The notes beneath the pieces are model-generated. The model saw only the letters and a list, made by a program, of their open reading frames with translations. It did no database searches and was not told where the DNA came from. DNA of 64,000 nt from Candidatus Parcubacteria bacterium (GTDB lineage: Bacteria > Patescibacteria > ABY1 > BM507 > UBA12075): contig PKTK01000006.1 in assembly GCA_002869165.1 (NCBI GenBank), forward strand, positions 1 to 64,000, given 5' to 3'. The position numbers and the translations under genes are program-made. Position 1 is the stretch's first letter. Every line of letters starts with the position of its first letter. Positions 25,324 to 31,773 of this stretch are shown piece after piece.

Positions 25324-26767
25324 AATTAAATATATTATTAATTTCAGATTTAATACTGTTTGATTTTTTTTTCCATTCTTTAATAAATTTTTTTATGTCA
25401 ATTTCTTTGCTATAGTTTTTATAATTTCCAACGTTTGAGATATATAACGATATTGTAAGATTTGAATCGAACTTTAAAATTTCATCGATACTTACAATCT
25501 TCGCAAATCCTTCAATGTCCATATAATTTTTATATGCTTTATATATTTTTGAAATATTTATATCTGTTAGGTAGCTAAGTCCATTAAAATTTTCTACATC
25601 GTTTATAGCATTAATGAAAAAAATATTGTTTTTTTGCTTTTTTATTTTGTTATTTTTACAAATAAGCAAACAAGCTTCCATAGGAGAGTTGTAAAACAAA
25701 TTTGGACCTAAACCTATTACAGCTTCAATCAAGTCAGCCTCAATTAATTTTCTTCTGATTTCTTTTTCTTGATCTCTAAATAATATTCCGTGAGGCCAAA
25801 GCACTACTGACCGACCATATTTTTTATCCGAACTCTTTAATATATGCTGTTGAAAAGCATAGTCTGCGCACCCCTGAGGTGGAGTACCAAACATATTTCT
25901 ACCATAAGGATCATGCTCAAAAGAATTTCTATCCCAACGCTTAATCGAGTAAGGTGGATTAGCAAGTATTACATTAAACTTTTTAAGTTCATCGTTTTCT
26001 ATAAAAGCTGGGTTTTTAAGTGTATCCCCTCTATCAATTTGAAAATCTTCAATCCCATGCATAAACATATTCATCCTAGCTATTGAAGATGTTATTAGAT
26101 TTATTTCTTGACCATATAGTTTTAACGAACGAAATTCTTTACCCTGTCTTTTTAACTCAAGAGCACAATTCAAAAGCATACCTCCTGAACCACAGGTTGG
26201 ATCATAAACACTTTCTCCAGGTTTTGGATCCATTAATTTTGTCATTAATTGCACTACTGTTCTGTTTGTATAAAATTCAGCAGCTGTGTGACCGCTGTCA
26301 TCTGCGAATTTCTTAATTAAAAATTCATATCCATCGCCCAGTTTGTCATCAGGTACATTTTGAATTGTTAACTTTTTTTGAGAAAAATGTTCTATCAGAT
26401 CAATTAATATTTCATCAGATAGCCTTTGCTTATTAGTCCATGCGGCATCACCAAAAATGCCATACAACACATCCTTGTTTGTCTTTTCAATAGTCTCCAT
26501 GGCTTTCTGTATCGCCATTCCTATATTTTTACTTATCCGTCTGATGTCTTTCCAGTGAGATCCTTCAGGTATTTTAAATCGATGATATTCAGCATAATCA
26601 TTTCCAGTCTCTTTTTCAGATAACTCTTTTTCTTCGTCAAAGACATCGCATATACGTTTGTAAAAAAGTAACGGGAATATATACTGTTTATAATCACCAG
26701 GATCAATTACTCCTCGCAAAAGAGTTGCCGCGCCCCATAAATAATTTTCTAATTCATTTTGTTTCAT
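25310..26767 (-). CDS. hsdM: Type I N6-adenine methyltransferase subunit, second paralogue
   Basis: This 485-residue HsdM has the SAM-binding motif I DPTCGSGGM and catalytic motif IV NPPY, so it should be a competent N6-adenine methylase. The helical N-terminal domain (PLLFYKRICDV) is typical. It is closely related to the adjacent HsdM at 26764-28257 but differs in details, such as EFYTNRTVV here against EFYTPRNVV there. The start overlaps the first hsdM by 4 bp (ATGA). Two non-identical HsdM proteins with one HsdS suggest a mixed M1-M2-S methylase or alternative assemblies. Confidence 0.93.
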   Translation of the reverse strand: MKQNELENYLWGAATLLRGVIDPGDYKQYIFPLLFYKRICDVFDEEKELSEKETGNDYAEYHRFKIPEGSHWKDIRRISKNIGMAIQKAMETIEKTNKDVLYGIFGDAAWTNKQRLSDEILIDLIEHFSQKKLTIQNVPDDKLGDGYEFLIKKFADDSGHTAAEFYTNRTVVQLMTKLMDPKPGESVYDPTCGSGGMLLNCALELKRQGKEFRSLKLYGQEINLITSSIARMNMFMHGIEDFQIDRGDTLKNPAFIENDELKKFNVILANPPYSIKRWDRNSFEHDPYGRNMFGTPPQGCADYAFQQHILKSSDKKYGRSVVLWPHGILFRDQEKEIRRKLIEADLIEAVIGLGPNLFYNSPMEACLLICKNNKIKKQKNNIFFINAINDVENFNGLSYLTDINISKIYKAYKNYMDIEGFAKIVSIDEILKFDSNLTISLYISNVGNYKNYSKEIDIKKFIKEWKKKSNSIKSEINNIFNYENK

Positions 26768-28257
26768 AGTAGGTCAAACTTTTTTAATTGTTTTTTAAAA
26801 TATTTTTCAGAATCCCACATCTTTTGTATTGTTATATTTGCCTGCTTTTTTACATCGTCTATTTTAGGTAAAAAATCTTCGATTTCTTTTTCTATATATA
26901 ATGGAATGCTCAAACTATAATCGTTATCCTTGACTTCTTTTAGGCTGGCAATATGTACATAATTTTTTACTTCCGCATATTTATCGTACCATTTATAAAT
27001 TTGTATAATATGTTTTTTTTCTAAAAAATTTTGTGCTCGTCCAGTTTTCATTTGCTCACTAGCATCAATAAAGATTATTTTATTAATTTTATTTCTCACT
27101 TTCTGTTTTCTTAAAACAATAATACATGGAGCAAGGGTAGTACCATAAAATATATTAGACCCTAAACCAATCACTGCTTCAATTAAATCATTCTGAATAA
27201 TTGATTTGCGTATTTTACCCTCCTTCCCTTCTCTAGTAAGGGCTCCCTGAGGAAGAACCACTGCCATTCTGCCTACGATTGATTCCATGGAACTAATCAT
27301 ATGTTGTACCCAGGCATAATCCCCGTTCGAATCATTGGGAACTCCAAATAAATTCCTTCCAAATGGATCGGGCTCCCACTTTTTTGAACCCCACTTCTTC
27401 AATGAAAAAGGTGGATTAGCAACGACACAATTAAACTTTGCTAATTTGTCACCATCAAAAAAAGCTGGGTCTCTTAAAGTATCTCCTCGTATAATATTAA
27501 AATCTTCAATCCCATGCAAAAACATATTCATCCTCACAATGGTTGAAGTAGTCAAGTTCTTTTCCTGACCATAAAGCTTTAAGGTCCTTGCGTCTTTACC
27601 AGATTCTTTAATGTGATGACTAGCCTCTAAAAGCATGCCGCCAGTACCACAAGCAGGATCATAAACCTTATCCCCCTCCTTGGGATCAAGAATGTTTATC
27701 ATCAAACTAACCACATTTCTTGGTGTATAAAACTCTCCTGCTTTTTTGTTTGTTAAATCTGCGAAATGTTTTATCAAATATTCATATGCCTGGCCCAACA
27801 TATCAGGCTCTACATTTTGATTTGTTAATTCATATTTAGAAAAATGCTCGATCAAATCAATCAATAATTCGTCTGATAATTTTTCCTTATTACTCCATTG
27901 AGTATCACCAAAAATACCATATAAAAATTCCTGATTCGTTTTTTCGATTTCTCTAAAAGCATATTGAAGCTTCTGTCCAACATTTATAGTTGTTTCCCTG
28001 ACATCACGCCAATGACATCCTTCGGGAATCGTAAATCTATGAAATTCTGGTAATGTTGCATATTCCTCATCTCCGCCTGACTCCTTTAAAGCTTGCTTAT
28101 ATTCTTCTTCGTATACATCTGATATACGTTTATAAAATAAAAGTGGAAATATATATGCCTTAAAATCAGCAGCATCTACTGGTCCTTTTAAAATCCAAGC
28201 AGCCTTAGCTAAGTACTGTTCAAGTTGTGATAAAGATATTTGTGTATCCTTAGGCAT
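26764..28257 (-). CDS. hsdM: Type I N6-adenine methyltransferase subunit, first paralogue
   Basis: This 497-residue HsdM is the first gene of the operon. Motif I DPACGTGGM and motif IV NPPF are intact; the helical N-terminal domain, EFYTPRNVV signature and C-terminal helix follow the family pattern. A promoter (28314-28343) lies about 60 bp upstream. Stop and start codons overlap with the second hsdM. Methylation by this complex would protect the host and element from HsdR. Confidence 0.95.
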   Translation of the reverse strand: MPKDTQISLSQLEQYLAKAAWILKGPVDAADFKAYIFPLLFYKRISDVYEEEYKQALKESGGDEEYATLPEFHRFTIPEGCHWRDVRETTINVGQKLQYAFREIEKTNQEFLYGIFGDTQWSNKEKLSDELLIDLIEHFSKYELTNQNVEPDMLGQAYEYLIKHFADLTNKKAGEFYTPRNVVSLMINILDPKEGDKVYDPACGTGGMLLEASHHIKESGKDARTLKLYGQEKNLTTSTIVRMNMFLHGIEDFNIIRGDTLRDPAFFDGDKLAKFNCVVANPPFSLKKWGSKKWEPDPFGRNLFGVPNDSNGDYAWVQHMISSMESIVGRMAVVLPQGALTREGKEGKIRKSIIQNDLIEAVIGLGSNIFYGTTLAPCIIVLRKQKVRNKINKIIFIDASEQMKTGRAQNFLEKKHIIQIYKWYDKYAEVKNYVHIASLKEVKDNDYSLSIPLYIEKEIEDFLPKIDDVKKQANITIQKMWDSEKYFKKQLKKFDLL

Positions 28258-28313
28258 AATTTAATATATAAAAAATAAATAAAAAAAGAATTGAATTGAT
28301 TTAATTCTCTTTT

Positions 28314-28343
28314 AATTTACCACTTTTTAATACCTTAAGTCAA
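28314..28343 (-). promoter_or_regulatory. Promoter of the hsd-FtsK operon
   Basis: On the minus strand TTGACT and TAAATT are separated by 18 bp, about 60 bp before the hsdM start. Immediately downstream (28287-28308) is an inverted repeat AGAATTAAAT-CA-ATTCAATTCT (10 bp, one G:T position) that could be an operator or leader hairpin. No controller-protein gene is adjacent. Confidence 0.5.
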
Positions 28344-28440
28344 GGTCAAAATCGCTAATTCTCGCTGAAAACTAGGGTGTTTTGTCAAGTGTTAGGTATA
28401 ATTTACCGTGTAGATTGATATAAATTATACGACAACAACA

Positions 28441-28478
28441 AAAAAGCCGAGGAATTCATATTGAATACCCCGGCTTTA
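28441..28478 (-). terminator. Intrinsic terminator after the zinc-finger gene
   Basis: The minus strand has AAAGCCGGGG and CCTCGGCTTT stem arms around an AT-rich loop (with its own inner pairing), followed by a T-run. It lies just past the stop of the gene at 28484 and separates it from the hsd promoter. Confidence 0.7.
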
Positions 28479-28483
28479 ATGAT

Positions 28484-28822
28484 TTATGCCTGCTTTGTAT
28501 ACCTACAATTCGGATAAGACTTACATCCATAGAAGAATCCATTGCGCCCGCTTCTCTGGACAAGCTTGTTCCCGCACTCAGGACAAGTGCTAGACTCATC
28601 TTCCTCATCTGGGAATAAATCATTAGCTGTAATTCTTTTCGGTTCCGGTTCTGCGCCAATGCTAGCCTGACTATCCATATGGTTCTTTAATTGACTAAAA
28701 AGCTGAATAGCTTCGGCGACATCGTCTGTCCTGATATTAAGAAGTGTACTACGCTCAAGAATGTTTCCAAGCGCATCTGTTTTGACTGACCCATTGATTT
28801 GGATTTTGTTAATTGTTTCCAT
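28484..28822 (-). CDS. Small protein with topoisomerase-type C4 zinc finger
   Basis: The 112-residue protein ends (about 78-110) in CPECGNKLVQR, then FYGCKSYPNC, the four-cysteine finger found at the C-terminus of bacterial topoisomerase I and in small DNA-binding proteins. The N-terminal 60 residues are helical and unassigned. It probably binds single-stranded DNA. It belongs to a cluster of small genes between Int-R2 and the hsd operon. Confidence 0.75.
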   Translation of the reverse strand: METINKIQINGSVKTDALGNILERSTLLNIRTDDVAEAIQLFSQLKNHMDSQASIGAEPEPKRITANDLFPDEEDESSTCPECGNKLVQRSGRNGFFYGCKSYPNCRYTKQA

Positions 28823-28826
28823 AATT

Positions 28827-28988
28827 TTAATCCGTCTTTAGACCGCACCGACGACAAACCGAGAAGTAATAAACTTCATCGTTCTCATAATCGAAAGCCG
28901 GAACTGTAAGAAACTTATGATTACAGTTTCTTTGTTTAACTTTTTCAACTTTGATTACAGCAGTGTCGATACTTAATTGTTTAGACAT
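28827..28988 (-). CDS. Tiny zinc-binding protein
   Basis: This 53-residue product has CNH near residue 22 and CRRC near residue 45, a spacing that could bind zinc. It ends 4 bp before the start of the topoisomerase-finger gene and is probably co-translated with it. Not otherwise recognised. Confidence 0.5.
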   Translation of the reverse strand: MSKQLSIDTAVIKVEKVKQRNCNHKFLTVPAFDYENDEVYYFSVCRRCGLKTD

Positions 28989-29075
28989 TGTATTATTAAA
29001 TTAATTATAAAGTGAAGGAAAGCTAGAATAAGTAATACCCTAGCTAACCACTCACCAATTTCCCTAGCGCCCACG

Positions 29076-29282
29076 CTAAACTTTAGTTACCTGACTGGAA
29101 ACGAAATCCATTCCATCCAGAAAGTAATTAAATACTGAGGATCTATTAGCCTCGTCTTTAGTCATGAGTTCTCCTTGTCCCGATAACACGTAGTCATCAA
29201 ACAAGCCGGGAACGTTGCGATTAAATCGCGTTCGTAGGTCGCAGTCGGAAGCAATCCGGGCAACCACGCTTTTTATATCCAT
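29076..29282 (-). CDS. Small hypothetical protein
   Basis: This 68-residue soluble protein starts at the ATG at 29282. The longer frame to 29336 would run through a hairpin with a T-run at 29304-29327 that looks like the terminator of the previous gene. Not recognised. Confidence 0.5.
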   Translation of the reverse strand: MDIKSVVARIASDCDLRTRFNRNVPGLFDDYVLSGQGELMTKDEANRSSVFNYFLDGMDFVSSQVTKV

Positions 29283-29345
29283 TAGTTTTACTTTATGAAT
29301 TATAAAACCGCCCTGTGTTAGAGCGGTTATTAGCACGACAAGACT

Positions 29346-29636
29346 TTAAGTCTCAATCTTTGATACCTGTTTATGATAAAAAAGATTTACGACTCTTGGA
29401 TAACGGGTTACGACGTTGCCATTATCATCCGTCTTCTCAACAATTGTAGTTGACTTGAGAGCTTTCTCTCCTTTATTAACCTTGTAACCGGCTTTGGCCC
29501 AGCTACGAAAAGTTAATGCATTAGAATAGGGGTCGTAATTAGCTACTTCCTCCTCGCCCCATCTGTCTGCAATTTGTGCTGCTACTCGACGATAGGTCTC
29601 TTGTGAGCCGCGATAAGTTGATCTTGGTTTTTCCAT
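29346..29636 (-). CDS. ArdC N-terminal-like (antirestriction-type) small protein
   Basis: The 96-residue protein resembles the N-terminal single-strand-DNA-binding domain of ArdC antirestriction proteins: a helix, the segment LTFRSWAKAGYKVNKGEKA, a strand, then RVVNLFYHKQV. ArdC normally has a C-terminal metalloprotease-like part, which is absent. Family knowledge suggests protection of incoming element DNA from host restriction. Its presence next to an element-encoded type I system is notable. A hairpin at 29304-29327 probably terminates it. Confidence 0.65.
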   Translation of the reverse strand: MEKPRSTYRGSQETYRRVAAQIADRWGEEEVANYDPYSNALTFRSWAKAGYKVNKGEKALKSTTIVEKTDDNGNVVTRYPRVVNLFYHKQVSKIET

Positions 29637-30164
29637 ACGATTGTTAACTTAATAATTAGTAACGCCCCCAAATTTGTCGACCTTTAAAAAAATAATTAAG
29701 GGGTCAATACTATATGCCCATCCGCTTCCGATACCGTTGGAACAGATATTGTTTATATTAAATAAAAAAAAGACCATCAGTATAAAACTAATGATCATAT
29801 TGTGTGGTTGTGGACACCAAAGACGCCATGGACGCCATCCTAGCTACAAAAAAGGGCCTCCCCCCGAGGTCTAAAAGAGTAGATACCAGGAAGTCTGGGT
29901 ATATTCAAGCCTATTTTTTTTATAACACCAAAAACACGAACATGCGTTCGTATTTAAATCATAAAAAGTGTGTAAAAAGTATAGCAAACTTATAGCATTT
30001 CTTATGCAAAGTTATATTGGCTATTAAATAACTAATATTAAATAAAACAATAGCAAATTTATTCTTATAGCCGGCTTTAACGTGGTAACAAGCTTGTGGG
30101 AATAAACAAAACACCCCTTCTCCCCCTAGAATCTAGTCATGAAAGACGTGAAGGACGTGAAAAA
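29637..30164. other. Non-coding gap upstream of the small-gene cluster, with Int-R2 terminator
   Basis: No convincing gene is seen. On the minus strand a 10-bp stem (GATCATTAGT/ACTGATGGTC) followed by eight T at 29763-29796 probably ends Int-R2 transcription; a second GC-rich hairpin with a T-run lies near 29850-29872. Short tandem GACG-type repeats occur at about 29820-29836 and 30136-30156, resembling those in the tRNA #3 promoter at 31400-31420. Confidence 0.5.
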
Positions 30165-31058
30165 CTACATATTATTTAGTGGATGCTTGATGATTTGACC
30201 TCTTAAATGCTCTGCGCTTGCTGATAAATAGATGGTTGTTGTCTTAATATCAGAGTGCCCCATCATTCTAGACAAGGAATAGATATCACATCCCCCTTCA
30301 AGCATAAGTGTGGCAAAGGTATGTCTAAGCTTATGACTAGAGAACTTTATACCAGAAGCTTCCTTTATCTTCTCAATCAAACGTTTTAAACCTATCTTTG
30401 TAAAACCCATATCCCTGTTTAAAGAAGTAAAAAACTCCGGACAGGTCTTTTTAAGTCTCGTTCTTTCACGCAAGTATGTTTTTAGTATTTCCGCCAAGCG
30501 GTAGTTCATAGGAATAATTCTATCTTTACTCCCTTTTCCTTGTCTTACAAATATTGTTAAGTTTTCCAGATCAACATCAGCAAACTTTAAATTCAATAGT
30601 TCTTGTCGCCTCAGCCCGGCGAAAATAAAGGTGGCAAATATTGCATGGTTTCTATATCTAAGAAATGTATAGGGGTAAGGATAATTATAAGCTACCTCCA
30701 AGAGCCGAATCGCATCCTGTTTGGTTAGCTTGGGTGGTAAAGATTTTGTTAGCTTAGGAACTTCTATGTCCTCTATCGGGTTGAAAGATATATGCTTTTC
30801 CTTGATACACCAAGTAAAGAAAACATTAAGAGTGTTATGGTAGCTAATAAAGGTAGCGGGTTTCCATTTGTATTTTGTTCTCCCGGTAACGAAGAAAGCC
30901 TTAACTCTAGAATCATCTAGCTGAGACATGCGCCTAATTTTTGTACGGTTACAAAAAATCTGTACCACTTGGTTATAGCGATATGTAGTATCCGGAGACA
31001 AACCCCGAATATATTTAGCATGATCACAGAACTGTTGAACTAATATTTTTATATCCAT
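30165..31058 (-). CDS. Tyrosine recombinase Int-R of element 2
   Basis: This 297-residue recombinase is the counterpart of Int-R1 in element 1. Catalytic residues: R150 (AGLRRQE), K175 (GKGSK), H242 and R245 (HKLRH), H268 (MGH) and Y277. The N-terminal core-binding domain covers about 1-105. The ATG lies two bases after the T-run of a hairpin that follows the tRNA-Thr gene, so it is either made by read-through from the tRNA promoter or from a nearly leaderless transcript. Paired with Int-L at the other end, it suggests a two-recombinase integration system. Confidence 0.94.
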   Translation of the reverse strand: MDIKILVQQFCDHAKYIRGLSPDTTYRYNQVVQIFCNRTKIRRMSQLDDSRVKAFFVTGRTKYKWKPATFISYHNTLNVFFTWCIKEKHISFNPIEDIEVPKLTKSLPPKLTKQDAIRLLEVAYNYPYPYTFLRYRNHAIFATFIFAGLRRQELLNLKFADVDLENLTIFVRQGKGSKDRIIPMNYRLAEILKTYLRERTRLKKTCPEFFTSLNRDMGFTKIGLKRLIEKIKEASGIKFSSHKLRHTFATLMLEGGCDIYSLSRMMGHSDIKTTTIYLSASAEHLRGQIIKHPLNNM

Positions 31059-31060
31059 AC

Positions 31061-31094
31061 AAAAAAGCCTGCAGTATTATCCGCAGACTTTTTC
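31061..31094 (-). terminator. Hairpin between tRNA #3 and Int-R2
   Basis: The stem AAAAGTCTGC / GCAGGCTTTT (one C-A mismatch, 10-nt loop) is near-symmetrical and followed by T on the minus strand. It should terminate the tRNA transcript. The T-run sits two bases from the Int-R2 ATG, as in element 1. Confidence 0.65.
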
Positions 31095-31098
31095 TTTG

Positions 31099-31377
31099 AG
31101 CCGAAACCGGGACTTGAACCCGGGACCCCTTCCTTCGTTTACACCCTATTTTATATAACACATATATAGGGGCTAGACTGTATCTCAGACATATCCCTTC
31201 TTATCGGGACTTAGTCTCTCTTGTCAGTCGTTCGGGCGTATTGTTAATTGACGCCACGGTCTTAACCTTGTGTCAGGTCTTTAACCGTTATTCGAGATTC
31301 GATATCAGGTTTCCCTGATAAAGGGCAAGAGACAAACGTCTCACCATGGAAGTGCTCTACCACTGAGCTATTTCGGC
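31099..31377 (-). tRNA. tRNA-Thr(GGU) #3, intact and interrupted by a group I intron
   Basis: Exon 1 (31343-31377, 35 nt) runs from GCCGAAA through the D-arm and CTTCC to ATGGT. Exon 2 (31099-31135, 37 nt) runs from AAGGAAG through the T-arm with TTCAAGT loop to TTTCGGC and T. Joined, they give a 72-nt cloverleaf with a perfect 7-bp acceptor, 4-bp D, 5-bp anticodon and 5-bp T stem; anticodon GGU reads Thr codons ACC/ACU. CCA is not encoded. This is the only uninterrupted copy, apart from its intron, of the three tRNA-Thr genes here, so it probably replaces the split host gene. Confidence 0.92.
31136..31342 (-). ncRNA. Group I intron (207 nt, no homing endonuclease) in tRNA-Thr
   Basis: The intron lies between anticodon base U36 and A37. 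The 5' exon ends in U and the intron ends in G, as group I splicing requires. Core signatures are readable on the minus strand: a P1-like hairpin GAGAC/GTCTC, a P7 5' strand GAGACTA, a P8 hairpin CCC-GATAAGAA-GGG, J8/7 GAGATA followed by the P7 3' strand CAGTCT, and a P9-like stem CCCTAT/ATAGGG before the terminal G. The size is near the smallest known tRNA introns. The subgroup was not determined. It should self-splice, but this is untested. Confidence 0.85.
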
Positions 31378-31385
31378 ATGTTTTA

Positions 31386-31414
31386 ATTGTACAAAATGAT
31401 GTCCTTGATGTCCA
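31386..31414 (-). promoter_or_regulatory. Promoter of tRNA-Thr #3
   Basis: On the minus strand TGGACA and TACAAT are separated by 17 bp, with TACAAT 8 bp before the tRNA 5' end. The -35 region lies in tandem GGACRTCA-like repeats (about 31400-31422). This suggests strong constitutive expression from element 2 DNA. Confidence 0.65.
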
Positions 31415-31482
31415 TGACGTCCAGAGCCCGCGACCACTTTTGACATGGAGATGGTCACTACCTATACTTTCTTAGCTAGCCT

Positions 31483-31496
31483 TAGCTCAAACCACT
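31483..31496 (-). promoter_or_regulatory. Candidate arm-type site in the right arm of element 2
   Basis: The 14-bp motif AGTGGTTTGAGCTA begins 12 bp inside the core. It matches the motif at the same distance in element 1 (31637-31650) and a copy in the left arm of element 2 (10331-10344). Conserved spacing supports a recombinase or accessory-protein binding role. Confidence 0.5.
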
Positions 31497-31507
31497 AGAC
31501 CACTTCT

Positions 31508-31545
31508 TTACCATGGTAGTGCTCTACCAAGTGAGCTACATCGGC
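31508..31545 (-). pseudogene. 5' half of tRNA #2, right junction of element 2
   Basis: On the minus strand this reads GCCGATG, D-arm GCTC/GAGC with ACTTGGTA loop, CTACC and the loop ATGGTAA. After the loop, the expected GGTAG is replaced by foreign DNA. The missing 3' half is at 10208-10250 and pairs perfectly. Together they make a complete tRNA-Thr(GGU) that belonged to element 1. Confidence 0.9.
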
Positions 31546-31636
31546 AAAAATATATAAATTTTACTAACTTTTTTATAATAGCCGATGACCCGTTCTTGTA
31601 GTGAACGAGTGCTATCTCCCATTTTGACAGTAATGC

Positions 31637-31650
31637 TAGCTAAAACCACT
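31637..31650 (-). promoter_or_regulatory. Candidate arm-type site in the right arm of element 1
   Basis: The motif AGTGGTTTTAGCTA lies 12 bp inside the core of element 1, the same position as in element 2. The rest of this 116-bp arm (31546-31661) has a 7-bp hairpin at about 31588-31608 and no gene. Confidence 0.5.
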
Positions 31651-31661
31651 AGACCTGTTTA

Positions 31662-31698
31662 TTACCATGGAAGTGCTCTACCACTGAGCTATATCGGC
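31662..31698 (-). pseudogene. 5' half of the host tRNA-Thr (tRNA #1), right junction of element 1
   Basis: On the minus strand this reads GCCGATA, D-arm, CTTCC and ATGGTAA, after which the sequence becomes element DNA. The matching 3' half is at 91-133. To its right begins chromosomal sequence leading to the TPR gene, so this marks the right end of the integrated region. Confidence 0.9.
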
Positions 31699-31711
31699 AA
31701 TTTTTTTAAAG

Positions 31712-31766
31712 CAAAATGCAAAAATTAAAATCAAAATAATTTTTTGATTTTAATTTTTGCATTTTG
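31712..31766. terminator. Long AT-rich palindrome downstream of the TPR gene
   Basis: A 24-bp perfect inverted repeat (arms beginning CAAAATGCAAAAATT, loop about 7 nt) lies between the TPR gene stop and the host tRNA 5' half. Position suggests a bidirectional terminator separating the glycolysis-TPR transcript from the tRNA. Confidence 0.6.
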
Positions 31767-31773
31767 ATATTTT

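Larger units (their letters stand above)
10251..31514. mobile_element. Integrative element 2 (inner, 21.3 kb) inserted in tRNA #2
   Basis: The element is bounded by the 7-bp core ATGGTAA at 10244-10250 and 31508-31514; the flanking bases differ on both sides, so the shared core is exactly the anticodon loop. It contains, from left to right, a left arm, Int-L, an SF3 helicase operon, an FtsK translocase, a type I restriction-modification operon, a small gene cluster with an ArdC-N-like protein, Int-R, an intron-bearing tRNA-Thr and the right arm. Its overall plan copies element 1. No relaxase, type IV secretion or virion gene is seen. Spread may rely on the FtsK-like motor or on other elements. 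Confidence 0.88.
134..31668. mobile_element. Integrative element 1 (outer, about 10.3 kb, interrupted by element 2)
   Basis: The outer element lies between two copies of the 7-bp core ATGGTAA, at 127-133 and 31662-31668, which are the only bases shared at both junctions. Its own DNA is 134-10250 (including the 3' half of its tRNA #2) plus 31515-31661; 10251-31514 is element 2 inserted in its tRNA. Removing both insertions restores a perfect host tRNA-Thr. Layout: left arm, Int-L, cargo, a third recombinase, terminase, Int-R, replacement tRNA-Thr, right arm. The boundaries are seen in the sequence. Mobility is inferred from intact recombinase genes. Confidence 0.85.

Noticed and set aside
29674..29995. 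Two short plus-strand frames in the gap left of Int-R2
   Set aside because: They cross terminator hairpins and tandem repeats, have no ribosome binding site, and their products look random.
91..31377. The usual model in which an element restores the target tRNA by supplying its 3' end
   Set aside because: The displaced 3' halves do not match the tRNA next to the integrase. The stems pair only with the 5' halves further right, which requires whole-tRNA replacement.
31580..31586. ATCGGC near the right arm of element 1 as the 3' acceptor strand of a long tRNA-like RNA starting at 31698
   Set aside because: Only six bases pair, there is no T-loop sequence, and the hairpin before it has an ACTACAA loop. 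The 3' half at 91 gives a perfect fit instead.
31508..31698. Two further intact tRNA-Thr genes right of the intron-bearing one
   Set aside because: Both follow the tRNA pattern only to the anticodon loop. The 3' anticodon strand and T-arm are replaced by other DNA, and the fitting 3' halves lie at 91 and 10208.
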